64,000 bases of DNA from Synergistaceae bacterium UBA5560 (GCA_002425685.1 DIMS01000068.1:1-64000); one strand, 5' to 3'; shown: positions 16,625 through 29,855, counted from the stretch's first letter. Numbers and translations: made by a program. The notes: generated by a model from the sequence alone, not told the origin.

Positions 16625-17074
16625 TTGCGCGGGGGGATGGACGTGGACCACTGGACGCCGGGAAGACTGATTTCGACCCTCTATCGCCGCTGCCAGCGCC
16701 ATCTGGACCGGCGTTTCGCCGAACTGGGGATCGCCGCGGGGCACGGGCTGTACCTTTATCTGGCGGAGCTGGCCCGGCGGGACGGTGTGACCCAGACCGA
16801 ACTCGCCTCGCGCCTTGCCCTGGACCCCGCCTCGGTGACGCGGTCGCTGCGGCGTCTCGAAGCGCTGGAGTGGGTGTCCCGGCGGAACGGGGAGGACGGG
16901 CGGGAGCGGCATGTCTTTCTCGAGGACCGGGGGCGGGAGGTGCTGCCCCTGATCCGGCGGGTTCTGGAGGAGTGGGATGCGGCGGCGGCGAAAAGCTTTT
17001 CGCCGGAGGAACGGCGGCACCTCGAAATGCTGCTCGGAAGAATGACGGCGAATCTGGAGGAGGAAGAAAAATGA
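16625..17074 (+). CDS. MarR-family transcriptional regulator adjacent to kynureninase
   Basis: This 149-residue winged-helix repressor has its recognition region near residues 58-80 (TQTELASRLALDPASVTRSL) and the beta-wing at RRNGEDGRERHVFL. TTG 16625 is selected because GGAGG at 16612-16616 is eight bases upstream, whereas ATG 16637 has no usable site (its Gs run into the codon). Its stop overlaps the kynU ATG, so the two are coupled. It probably senses a tryptophan-pathway metabolite such as kynurenine or anthranilate and binds the palindrome at 16578. Its regulator class differs from the Lrp-type KynR known elsewhere. Confidence 0.87.
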   Translation: MRGGMDVDHWTPGRLISTLYRRCQRHLDRRFAELGIAAGHGLYLYLAELARRDGVTQTELASRLALDPASVTRSLRRLEALEWVSRRNGEDGRERHVFLEDRGREVLPLIRRVLEEWDAAAAKSFSPEERRHLEMLLGRMTANLEEEEK

Positions 17075-18345
17075 CGCGCAACTGGTCGGAAGAAGCACGG
17101 AGAAGAGACGAGGCGGACAGACTCGCGCCGTTTCGCGCGAGGTTCCACGTTCCCGCCGGAACGGTCTACATGGACGGCAACTCCCTGGGGCTGGCGTCGG
17201 TGGACGCCCTGGAATCACTCGAGCGCGCCGCCCTGGAGTGGCGGGATCTGGCCATCGGCGGGTGGCTCGATGCCCGGCCCGACTGGTTTACCTACGGCGA
17301 GCGCATCGGCGCGAAAATGGCCCCCCTCGTGGGGGCCGAACCCGAGGAGGTCGCTCTGGTGGGGTCCACCACGGCCAATCTTCACTCCCTGGTTGCCACA
17401 TTCTACCGGCCCAGGGGAACGCGCCGAAAGATCCTTGCGGACGAGCTGAACTTTCCCTCGGACCTCTACGCCCTGGCGAGCCAGGTACGGCTCCAGGGGG
17501 GAGATCCGGCGAAGGATCTGATTCTGGCGAAAAGCGCCGACGGTCGCACCCTCGACGAAGAGACGCTCATCTCCCTGATGGACGACACTGTTGCCGTGGC
17601 GGTTCTCCCCGCGGTACTCTACCGCAGCGGGCAGCTTCTGGACCTGCGGCGGCTTGCGCGAGCCGCCCACGAGCGGGGAATCGTGATCGGCTTCGACTGC
17701 GCCCATTCCGTGGGGTCCGTGGCGCACCGCCTCCATGACGACGACGTGGATTTCGCCTTCTGGTGCACCTACAAACACCTGAACGGCGGTCCTGGTTCGC
17801 CCGCGGGGCTCTTTGTGCACCGGCGGCATTTCGAGCGCGAGCCGGGGCTGGCGGGATGGTTCGGCTACGTGAAGGAGCGGCAGTTCGACCTGGCGCTCAA
17901 CTTCGAGCACGCTCCCAGCGCGAGCGGCTGGCAGATGGGATCGCCCTCCATCCTTTCCGCCGCGGCCCTCGACGGAGCGCTCAACCTCTTTGACGAGGCG
18001 GGCATCCTCACGGTGCGGGCCAAGTCGCTGGAGCTGACATCCTTCCTCATCGAGCTGGCGGAGGCACGCCTCGCTCCCCTGGGGTTTGAGGTGGGCACCC
18101 CTCTGGAGCCGGACCGGCGGGGCGGGCACGTGGCCCTGGAGCACGCCGAGGGATGGCGGATCTGCCGCGCCCTGAAGGCCCGGGGCATCGTGCCGGATTT
18201 CCGCCCCCGGCGGGTGATCCGGCTTGCACCGGTGGCGCTGTACTCCACCTTCGCGGAGGTGGAACACACCGTCTCCGCCCTGGAAGAGATCGTCCGGAAG
18301 CGCGCATACGAGGTGTTTTCCTCCGAGCGCGCCGCCGTCTCCTAG
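17071..18345 (+). CDS. kynU: Kynureninase
   Basis: This 424-residue PLP enzyme hydrolyses kynurenine to anthranilate and alanine in tryptophan catabolism. Family motifs include the N-terminal YMDGNSLGL, GWLDARPDWF, VGSTTANLH for phosphate binding, and DCAHSVGS with the PLP-pyridine Asp near 210. The Schiff-base Lys is K235 in CTYKHLNGGPGSP. Length is normal (about 410-425). It starts within the MarR stop (ATGA). No tryptophan 2,3-dioxygenase or formamidase gene is nearby, so it may act on imported kynurenine, which fits anaerobic amino-acid fermentation. Confidence 0.93.
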   Translation: MTRNWSEEARRRDEADRLAPFRARFHVPAGTVYMDGNSLGLASVDALESLERAALEWRDLAIGGWLDARPDWFTYGERIGAKMAPLVGAEPEEVALVGSTTANLHSLVATFYRPRGTRRKILADELNFPSDLYALASQVRLQGGDPAKDLILAKSADGRTLDEETLISLMDDTVAVAVLPAVLYRSGQLLDLRRLARAAHERGIVIGFDCAHSVGSVAHRLHDDDVDFAFWCTYKHLNGGPGSPAGLFVHRRHFEREPGLAGWFGYVKERQFDLALNFEHAPSASGWQMGSPSILSAAALDGALNLFDEAGILTVRAKSLELTSFLIELAEARLAPLGFEVGTPLEPDRRGGHVALEHAEGWRICRALKARGIVPDFRPRRVIRLAPVALYSTFAEVEHTVSALEEIVRKRAYEVFSSERAAVS

Positions 18346-18694
18346 CGAAGCGACGGAGAGCCCGCCCGGATCACACACGCCCGGTCAACGCTTGACAAAG
18401 CGTCCGTGTATGTGGAATATCCTGCTTGAAGTTGCTCGAATTTTCTCGACGGAAATCGAAAGGCTTATAGTCGTTGAAACGGCTGAACATCTGAAGATGG
18501 ATAGATTGACTGTGCCTTCAGGCGCGAAACCTGCGGCCTCGGCGAAGTGCTCCGCGCCCGCAGGCCCACGCGCCTGCCTGTCGTGGTGGTTTGCGATGCA
18601 GGGAGAACCGTGCCGGCTCATATTTCCGGCGACACGTGGCCGAGGTGAGACGCCCGTGGCTGTAGTCATACCTGAAAATCTTACGAGGTGAAAC
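18346..18694. other. Intergenic region upstream of the restriction-modification operon
   Basis: No gene is supported. Base composition falls between about 18390 and 18500. Candidate promoter pieces are TTGACA at 18392-18397 with a poor -10 (AATATC, 18-bp spacing), and TATAGT at 18466-18471 without a convincing -35. The segment marks the left boundary of the probable island. I see no att-like repeat or integrase. Confidence 0.4.
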
Positions 18695-20288
<1,594 letters not shown>

Positions 20289-20299
<11 letters not shown>

Positions 20300-21389
20300 A
20301 CCCAAACAAAGCAAGGCCAAGCCTCTTGAGGAGAAGACTGGAGCTCGACTTCCCGCAGCAGGAAGTGCCAAGGGGCTCCCTCTCGATTATGCGAGCCTGC
20401 TGAACGAACTCAAGGAGCGCATTCGCAAAGAGCGCTTGCGCGTCGTACTTGCCGCAAACGCCGCCATGGTGCTTTTGTGCTGGGATGTCGGTCGCGTCAT
20501 TCTCGAGCGCCAGCAGCGCGAAGGCTGGGGCGCCAAAGTCATCGACCGGCTCTCGGCGGACCTGCGCCGCGAGTTTCCCGATATGCAAGGCCTTTCGCCG
20601 CGCAACCTCAAATACATGCGCGCCTTTGCCGCTGCCTGGCCCGAACACCAAATTGTGCAAGAGGTGCTTGCACAAATTGCCTGGTACCACAACATCGCAC
20701 TTTTGGATAAGCTTGACGATCCCACTGTTCGTCTTTGGTACGCCCGGAAGGCCCGTGAGGAGGGCTGGAGCCGGAACGTGCTGGTGCTGCAGATCGAACG
20801 CCGTCTCCACGAACGCCAAGGTCAGGCCGTCACCAACTTCTCTGTCACGCTCCCACCCCCGGACTCGGACATGGCAGCCCAGGTATTCAAGGACCCTTAC
20901 CTCTTTGACTTTCTTGGTACCGCTGACCCTCGCCGGGAACGGGAGGTGGAGCAGGCCCTGGTGGACCATATCCAACGCTTCCTGCTGGAGTTAGGAGCGG
21001 GTTTTGCCTTCGTGGGACGACAGGTGCTCCTGGAGGTCGGGGACCGCGATTTTTACGTGGATCTGCTCTTCTACCATCTCAAGCTGCGCTGCTTCGTGGT
21101 CGTCGAATTGAAAGCGGGGGTTTTCGAGCCCGCTCACGTGGGGCAGATGAACCTGTACCTTTCGGCGGTGGACGACCTTATGCGGCACCCGGACGACGAG
21201 CCCACCATTGGGCTTTTGCTCTGCAAAGGCAAAGACCGCCTCGTCGTCGAATACGCCCTGCGCGACCTGCAAAAACCCATCGGCGTTGCCGAGTGGGAGA
21301 CGCGCCTGGTCGCCTCACTCCCCGAAGAACTGGAAGGGAGCCTGCCAAGCGTGGAGGAGATCGAGACGGAGCTGGGATATGGCGGGTGA
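20289..21389 (+). CDS. YhcG/DUF1016-family PD-(D/E)XK nuclease inside the type I RM operon
   Basis: This 366-residue protein has an N-terminal DUF1016 helical domain at about residues 30-180 (ISRDLR-like [39 protein letters not shown]). The C-terminal nuclease domain shows D254, D258 and E273-L-K275 (DFYVDLLFY and VELKAG). ATG 20289 overlaps hsdM by 11 bp and has GGAGG at 20275-20279. The C-terminus (ETELGYGG) copies the end of HsdM (LEELGYGK), and the stop again overlaps the next start by 11 bp. YhcG proteins are recurrent accessory genes in type I loci. A direct role in restriction or defence is inferred. Confidence 0.87.
21372..21383 (+). repeat. 12-bp junction repeat, copy 2 (yhcG/hsdS overlap)
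   Basis: This is the second exact copy of CTGGGATATGGC, containing the ATG of hsdS. Its position argues that the nuclease gene entered a pre-existing hsdM-hsdS overlap with duplication of the junction, or that the overlap has been maintained for coupled translation. Confidence 0.8.
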
Positions 21390-22724
21390 GTGGCGAAAGG
21401 CCAGGATCGAGGAAGTCGCAGAACGGGTTGCAATGGGTCCTTTCGGCTCCTCGATAAAGGTGGAGACGTTCGTTTCCTCCGGTGTGCCTGTCATCAGCGG
21501 GCAACATCTTCATGGGGCCAAGGTTGACGACAGCGTCGGCTACAATTTTATCAGCGAGCACCACGCCGACCGGCTGAAGAACGCCAATGTCCAACGTGGC
21601 GACGTCATCTTCACGCACAGAGGCAACATTGGCCAGGTTGCGTACATTCCGGAAGCGTCGCAGTTCGAGCGGTATGTCATTTCCCAGAGCCAGTTCTACA
21701 TGCGGTGCGACCGCTCGAAGGTCATTCCTGAGTTTGTGGTCGCCTACTTCAAGACACCGGAGGGACAGCATCGGCTTCTGGCGAATACCTCACAGGTAGG
21801 TGTCCCGTCAATCGCTCAGCCTGTAACGTACTTGCGAACGGTCGAAATTCCCCTTCCATCCCTCCCCGAGCAGCGCGCCATCGCTCACATCCTTGGCACG
21901 CTGGACGACAAGATCGAGCTGAACCGGCGCATGAGCGAGACGTTGGAGGTCATGGCGCGGGCGCTGTTCAAGTCGTGGTTCGTGGACTTCGGCCCGGTGC
22001 GCGCCAAGCTGAAAGGCCGCTGGCGCCGCGACGAGTCGCTCCCCGGCCTGCCCGCGCACTTCTACGACCTCTTCCCCGACCGCCTGGTGGACTCTGAGCT
22101 GGGCGAGATTCCGGAGGGGTGGGGGGTGGCGCCGCTTACGGAAATCGTTGACGTCAATCCGACACGCTCGCTGCACAAAGGACAGATTGCGCCTTATCTG
22201 GACATGGCGAACATGCCCACTCGAGGTCACGTACCCACGGATGTCGTTAACCGAGAGTTCGGATCAGGGATGCGTTTTGTTAACGGAGACACGCTTCTTG
22301 CTCGTATCACTCCTTGTCTCGAGAACGGGAAGACGGCCTTCGTGGACTTTCTGGGCGAAGGGCAGGTCGGCTGGGGCTCTACTGAGTACATTGTGTTACG
22401 CCCAAAACCGCCACTGCCCGAGGAATACGCTTATTGTCTCGCAAGGAGTGATGTATTCCGTGAGTTCGTCATTCAGAGCATGACAGGCACGAGTGGTCGG
22501 CAACGTGTTCAAGCTAATTCGCTTGGACATTTTCAGTTGGTGCGAGTGCCGAAACTGGTCGGAGCAATGTTTGGTCGTTCAATTAAACCTTTGTTCGCGC
22601 TTTCATCAGCCGTGGCGCAAGAATCCCGCACCCTCGCTGCCTTGCGCGATGCGCTGCTACCAAAGCTCATCAGCGGCGAGCTGCGGGTGAAGGACGCGGA
22701 GAAGTTCATTGGAGGGACTCTTAC

Positions 22725-22728
<4 letters not shown>
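21379..22728 (+). CDS. hsdS: Type I restriction-modification system specificity subunit
   Basis: This 449-residue specificity subunit has two target-recognition domains, at about residues 1-155 and 245-400. They are separated by a conserved helical spacer ([20 protein letters not shown], about 170-190) and closed by a similar C-terminal one ([17 protein letters not shown]). It recognises the two halves of a bipartite DNA site and holds two HsdM subunits. ATG 21379 overlaps the nuclease gene by 11 bp, and its stop overlaps the hsdR ATG by four. Both recognition domains and both spacers look intact. The recognition sequence cannot be read from the protein. Confidence 0.93.
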
Positions 22729-25865
<3,137 letters not shown>

Positions 25866-26142
25866 CAAGAGTGTCTCACCAGCGGATCAATCAGACTTGG
25901 TTCTTCTGTTGTTTCTGTTGGTCGTAAGGCGCACGCAGGGAGCGAACGGCGGTCTTCCGCGCCTGTTACATGTTCTTTTATGGCAACCCTACATCGCGAC
26001 TCCCTCCGACCGACGTCGGGAGCGTCCTTCGCCTGGGAGGTGGACCGTGGGCCTGGGCTGCTCTCGACTCGGCATATCACAACCCTGTCCCGTTTCAGGG
26101 ATGACGTTCTCCCGGTCCCGTCACAAAAGGTTTTCCGTGCCG

Positions 26143-26171
26143 TTGACAAAATCCAGGGGGCTCTCTATAAT
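26143..26171 (+). promoter_or_regulatory. Consensus sigma-70 promoter of the met leader
   Basis: TTGACA (26143-26148), exactly 17 bases, then TATAAT (26166-26171): a perfect consensus match. The predicted start is near 26178, about 22 bases before the riboswitch aptamer. A promoter this strong suggests control rests on the downstream leader rather than on initiation. Confidence 0.93.
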
Positions 26172-26195
26172 GCCCGCAACAACTGAATAGGGATC

Positions 26196-26290
26196 GACGC
26201 ATCCAGAGCGGTGGAGGGACAGGCCCTACGAAACCGCGGCAACCTTCGCGAAAGCGAAAAGGTGCCAATTCCTGCAGGATTTCCTGGAAG
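26196..26290 (+). promoter_or_regulatory. SAM-I (S-box) riboswitch aptamer
   Basis: The conserved S-box core is readable in order: an ATCCAGAG-type P1/kink-turn start at 26201, GGTGGAGGGAC (26210-26220), and GGCCCTACGAAACCGCGGCAACC up to about 26244, split here only by the P3/P4 elements. A P4 hairpin with TTCGCGAAAGCGAA follows, then GGTGCCAATTCCTGC (26261-26275) and a closing GGAT. The class binds S-adenosylmethionine and shuts off methionine genes. It sits directly upstream of a terminator and of metQNI. Confidence 0.93.
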
Positions 26291-26294
26291 ATGG

Positions 26295-26351
26295 TCGAGG
26301 CGGTGTTGCCAGTATGGTCTCTTCCTCGATTCCGGGGAAGAGACTTTTTTT
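26295..26351 (+). terminator. Riboswitch expression platform: antiterminator and terminator 1
   Basis: Terminator stem GTCTCTTCC/GGAAGAGAC (26317-26325 and 26336-26344) is followed by seven Ts. A competing pairing of TCGAGG (26295-26300) with CCTCGA (26324-26329) uses the 3' end of the terminator 5' arm and part of its loop, as expected for an antiterminator that wins when SAM is low. Confidence 0.85.
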
Positions 26352-26400
26352 GTGTTTGTGCGTTCCCATGCGGCAGCCCGAGGGAAAGGAGGAGACCAAT

Positions 26401-26502
26401 ATGACCCAGCGCTTCACGAAACGGTTCACGAACGGAATGATGTGCACCATGATGATGTGCGACGACGGCGGATCTCCTCCAGGAAGGACCGGCGGCTGCT
26501 GA
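26401..26502 (+). CDS. 33-residue Met/Cys-rich leader peptide of the methionine importer operon
   Basis: This short ORF has the best ribosome binding site of the region (AAAGGAGG at 26385-26392, eight bases before the ATG). Five of residues 13-19 are Met (NGMMCTMMMC) and there are three Cys (15, 20, 33). It lies between the riboswitch terminator and a second strong terminator, upstream of metQ. The layout matches an amino-acid biosynthetic attenuator: regulatory codons at 26437-26457, a stop codon at 26500, and the terminator at 26521. I infer a regulatory peptide rather than a functional product. It is too short for a family assignment. Confidence 0.8.
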   Translation: MTQRFTKRFTNGMMCTMMMCDDGGSPPGRTGGC

Positions 26503-26554
26503 TTTGTCGCTTTCCGGACTGGCCGGGATCCGCTTGGGATCCCGGCCTTTTTTT
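26486..26554 (+). terminator. Attenuator: antiterminator arm and terminator 2 of the met leader
   Basis: Terminator stem GGCCGGGATCC/GGATCCCGGCC (26521-26531 and 26537-26547) is a perfect 11 bp with loop GCTTG, then seven Ts. The upstream GGACCGGC (26486-26493), inside the last codons of the leader peptide, can pair with GCCGG and TCC of the terminator 5' arm (8 bp, two-base bulge). A ribosome at the stop codon would cover that arm. Confidence 0.85.
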
Positions 26555-26707
26555 GTGCTCTGAAAGGGAGGTGGATGCTGGTGCGGTGACGGCAAGGGAG
26601 ACGGGCGGTGCACTCGGAAGAAGCGCAGGGAAAAGGATCGCCGGGGCCGGAGGACACGGCCCGGCGGGGACGATGCGGACATCACCGCAAGGGAGGAAGA
26701 CGACATC

Positions 26708-27523
26708 ATGAGAACGAATGTGGTTGTGCGTGCGGCAGTGGCTGCGGTTGCGTTTGTGCTGTGTGTTGCGGCGGGGGGAACGCGCTCTTCGGCGGAGGAG
26801 CTGGAGAAGCTCCGGGTGGGCGCCACGGCGGGGCCCCACGCGGAGGTGCTTGAGTTCGTCCGGGAGGGTGCACGGGCGCGGGGGATCGATCTCGAGGTGG
26901 TGGAGTTCAGCGACTACATCGCGCCCAATGCGGCCCTCGACCAGGGGGACCTGGACGCCAACTCCTACCAGCACCAGTTCTTTCTGGACACGCAGAACAA
27001 GGACCGGGGCTATCACCTCGTGTCCATCGCCAAGACCGTGGTCTGCCCTCTCGGTTTCTACTCGAAGAGGATCAAGGACATCGCCGAGCTGAAGGACGGG
27101 GCCACCGTGGCGGTGCCCAACGATCCCGCCAATGTGGGGCGCGCCCTGGTGCTCCTTGAGCGGCAGGGGTTCATCACGCTTCAGGAGGGGCTGGGATACA
27201 GGGCGTCCGTGCTGGACATCGTGGCAAACCCCAAAAAGCTCAGGATCGTGGAGATCGAGGCACCCCAGCTTCCCCGCTCTCTGGACGACGTGGATCTCGG
27301 GGCGGTGAACGTGAATTACGCCGTGGAGGCGGGGTTGTCGCCGATGACGGACGCGCTGCTGATCGAGGATCCCGCCACATCCCCCTTTGCGAATCTCATC
27401 GTGGTCCGGGAGGCGGACAAGGACCGGTCGGTCTTCCGGAAGCTCGTCGAGGCCTACCAGACGGAGGACGTGAAGCGGTTCATGCTGGAGCGCTTCAAGG
27501 GCGCCTTCGTTCCCGCATGGTAG
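26708..27523 (+). CDS. metQ: Methionine ABC transporter substrate-binding protein (MetQ/NlpA family)
   Basis: This 271-residue periplasmic methionine receptor has a signal peptide at residues 1-30 and the family N-terminus LRVGATAGPHAEVLEF. Further motifs are FSDYIAPNAALDQGDLDAN with the following Tyr-Gln-His, and GAVNVNYAVEAGL. The hydrophobic core contains one Cys but not a canonical lipobox, so cleavage at SSA-EE and a soluble form look likelier than the usual lipoprotein. ATG 26708 has GGAGG at 26693-26697. It is the first structural gene behind the S-box/attenuator leader, with metN and metI following. The S-box supports methionine (or a precursor or sulfoxide) as ligand. Confidence 0.93.
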   Translation: MRTNVVVRAAVAAVAFVLCVAAGGTRSSAEELEKLRVGATAGPHAEVLEFVREGARARGIDLEVVEFSDYIAPNAALDQGDLDANSYQHQFFLDTQNKDRGYHLVSIAKTVVCPLGFYSKRIKDIAELKDGATVAVPNDPANVGRALVLLERQGFITLQEGLGYRASVLDIVANPKKLRIVEIEAPQLPRSLDDVDLGAVNVNYAVEAGLSPMTDALLIEDPATSPFANLIVVREADKDRSVFRKLVEAYQTEDVKRFMLERFKGAFVPAW

Positions 27524-27650
27524 GGCCGGAAGGGACGCGGGAGGTGCGGGCGATGAGTGTTTCTTCCGGAACGAGAGAAGGGGGTGTTTCGCGCCTCCGG
27601 GGAAGGGCGATCTCCGCGGGCGCGGGGGCCGCGAAAGGAGGCGGTGCGCC

Positions 27651-28712
27651 GTGGCGATCTCCCTGCGCGGTCTGACCAAGGTCTACGGCACCGGCGCGGG
27701 GGCAGTGAAGGCCCTCGACGACATCACCCTGGAGATCCCGGACGGCGCGATCTTCGGGATCATCGGCCAGAGCGGGGCGGGAAAGAGCACGCTCATCCGC
27801 TGCGTCAATCTGCTGGAACGCCCGTCGGCGGGGACCGTGAAGGTGGGGGAGGTTGACTTCACCTCCCTCTCCGGAGAGGCGCTGCGGCAGGCCCGGAAGA
27901 AGGTGGGCATGATCTTTCAGTCCTTCAATCTTCTGTCGCGCCGCACGGTCTTCGGCAATGTCGCCCTGCCTCTGGAGCTGGCGGGGTGGCCGAAGGAGGA
28001 CATCCGGTGCCGCGTGGCGGAGCTGCTCGCGCTCGTGGGGTTGGAGGAGCGGAGGGACCACTATCCCTCCCAGCTCTCGGGAGGGCAGAAGCAGCGGGTG
28101 GGCATCGCCCGGGCGCTAGCGAACAATCCGGAGGTGCTCCTCTCCGACGAGGCCACCTCCGCCCTCGACCCGGGAACAACCCGGTCCATTCTGGCGCTGC
28201 TTCGGGACATCAACGAAAAGCTGGGGCTCACGATCCTGCTCATCACCCACGAGATGCAGGTCGTCAAGGAGATCTGCCACGGCGTGGCGGTTCTCGAAAA
28301 GGGGCGGATCGTGGAGCAGGGGCCGGTGTTCGACATCTTCGCCGATCCGAAGGAGCGGGCCACCCGGGACATGCTGGGGCAGGACCTCGACGCGGAGCTT
28401 CCCGAGTCCTTCGCGGGGCTTGATTTTTCCCGGGAGCCTCTTCCGGGGAGCGATCTCGTCCTCCGGCTCCGCTTCTTCGGCGACATCGCCGCGGAGCCCG
28501 TCATGTGCGATCTGATCCGGCGGTTCGATCTGGACGTGAACATCCTCACCGCCCACATCGATCATCTGCGCAACATGCCCTACGGGACCCTGGTGATCGG
28601 TCTTTCCGGGGAGGAGCGGCAGCGGCAGGCGGCGCTCAAGGCGTTGCGTGCGCTGGATCTCAGAGTGGAGGTGGTCGGCTATGTCGCAAAAGCTCTTCGC
28701 CGTGCTATGTAG
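27651..28712 (+). CDS. metN: Methionine ABC transporter ATP-binding protein with NIL domain
   Basis: This 353-residue ATPase has Walker A GQSGAGKST near residue 39, LSGGQKQRVGIARAL near 140, and Walker B VLLSDEATSALDP near 163. A C-terminal NIL domain (about 270-345), the methionine-binding autoinhibitory module of MetN, lets cytoplasmic Met trans-inhibit uptake. GTG 27651 has AAAGGAGG at 27634-27641. The 127-bp gap after metQ shows no terminator. The gene overlaps metI by 32 bp. Confidence 0.95.
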   Translation: MAISLRGLTKVYGTGAGAVKALDDITLEIPDGAIFGIIGQSGAGKSTLIRCVNLLERPSAGTVKVGEVDFTSLSGEALRQARKKVGMIFQSFNLLSRRTVFGNVALPLELAGWPKEDIRCRVAELLALVGLEERRDHYPSQLSGGQKQRVGIARALANNPEVLLSDEATSALDPGTTRSILALLRDINEKLGLTILLITHEMQVVKEICHGVAVLEKGRIVEQGPVFDIFADPKERATRDMLGQDLDAELPESFAGLDFSREPLPGSDLVLRLRFFGDIAAEPVMCDLIRRFDLDVNILTAHIDHLRNMPYGTLVIGLSGEERQRQAALKALRALDLRVEVVGYVAKALRRAM

Positions 28713-29343
28713 CTCGCTTGCGGACACCCTCTGCATGGTGGGTGTTTCCAGCGCCCTCGCCTTTCTTTTCGGGCTTCCTCTGGGAGTGGTGCTTCTGGTG
28801 ACCGGAAAGGGGCACATTTTGGAGAACCGTGCGGTGAACGGGCTTCTCGGGAGCATCGTCAACGCGGCGCGCTCCACGCCCTTCATCATCCTTCTGGTGC
28901 TTCTTCTTCCCGTGACGAGGATGGTCGTGGGGACCACCATCGGCACCGTCGCGGCCATCGTGCCCCTGGCCATCGCGGCCACGCCCTTCGTGGGGCGGGT
29001 CGTGGAGGGGGCGCTCCGCGAGGTGGACGGAGGGGTCATCGAAGCGGCCCTCGCCATGGGAGCCACGCCCTGGCAGGTCATCCGGAAGGTGCTGCTCCCC
29101 GAGGCGCTTCCCGCCATTGTGGGGGGGCTTACCCTCTCGGTGATCAATCTCATCGGCTATTCCGCCATGGCCGGAGCCATCGGCGGCGGCGGACTGGGGG
29201 ATCTCGCCATCCGCTACGGCTACCAGCGCTTCCGCCTCGACGTGATGCTCGTCACCGTGGCGGTTCTCATCGCTCTGGTGCACCTCTGCCAAGCCACGGG
29301 AGATCTGCTCGCCCGGCGCCTCCGCCGCGACGGAAAAAGCTGA
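28681..29343 (+). CDS. metI: Methionine ABC transporter permease
   Basis: This 220-residue permease has about five membrane segments and a cytoplasmic EAA loop near residues 115-135 (EAALAMGATPWQVIRKVLLPEALP). ATG 28681 lies inside metN, with GGAGG about ten bases upstream. The length is standard (217-222). With metN and metQ it makes a complete MetNIQ importer under the leader at 26143-26554. No clear terminator is seen before the convergent Lrp gene. Confidence 0.94.
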   Translation: MSQKLFAVLCSSLADTLCMVGVSSALAFLFGLPLGVVLLVTGKGHILENRAVNGLLGSIVNAARSTPFIILLVLLLPVTRMVVGTTIGTVAAIVPLAIAATPFVGRVVEGALREVDGGVIEAALAMGATPWQVIRKVLLPEALPAIVGGLTLSVINLIGYSAMAGAIGGGGLGDLAIRYGYQRFRLDVMLVTVAVLIALVHLCQATGDLLARRLRRDGKS

Positions 29344-29408
29344 ACGCCGGGGAGTGGAGGGAACGAGGGGCATTGCAGGCGGGGGGGCGGGTGCGGCCCC
29401 GGGATGTC

Positions 29409-29855
29409 TCAGAGCCGCGTTCCCCCCCGCTTGCTCTTGTAACGTTTCAGGAGGGTGTTGGTCTGAACCCGCCGGATGCCCTTCATGGTGTAGACCTTTT
29501 CCAGCACGAAGGATTCCAGGGCCTTCATGTCCTCCACGAGGGCGTGCACGTGCAACGTGCTCGCTCCCGTCATGAGGTAGATGCTTTCCACCGCGTCCTC
29601 CTTGCAGAGCGCGATGGCGACCTCATCCAGGCGATAGGGCTCCACCTCCACTTCGAGAAAGGCGGAGACGTTCTTGTTCAGCGCCTGAGGGTTGACGATG
29701 ACGGTGAATTCTTCGATCACCCCGTCGTTCTTGAGCCGTTCCACCCGTTCCTTGATGCTCGCCCGGGTGAGTCCGAAGAGGCGCCCGAGTTCGGCGTAGC
29801 TCGTTCTGCTGTCCTTGATGAGTTCCCGCAAAATTCCTTCGTCGATGGCGTCCAT
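29409..29855 (-). CDS. Lrp/AsnC-family transcriptional regulator
   Basis: This 148-residue feast/famine regulator has its helix-turn-helix at about residues 18-40 (SYAELGRLFGLTRASIKERV) and a RAM ligand domain from about 65. ATG 29855 is chosen with AAGGAG nine bases upstream; TTG 29864 abuts that site. It lies 104 bp downstream of the amidohydrolase gene and ends facing metI. It may control the amidohydrolase/TAXI cluster or the met genes; neither is shown. The effector is probably an amino acid, as for the family. Confidence 0.88.
   Translation of the reverse strand: MDAIDEGILRELIKDSRTSYAELGRLFGLTRASIKERVERLKNDGVIEEFTVIVNPQALNKNVSAFLEVEVEPYRLDEVAIALCKEDAVESIYLMTGASTLHVHALVEDMKALESFVLEKVYTMKGIRRVQTNTLLKRYKSKRGGTRL

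Noticed and set aside
26401..26502. Ribosomally made modified peptide or metallothionein-like product
   Set aside because: The Cys/Gly-rich end suggested it, but no modification enzyme or exporter is nearby, and the position between two terminators in front of metQNI fits a leader peptide far better.
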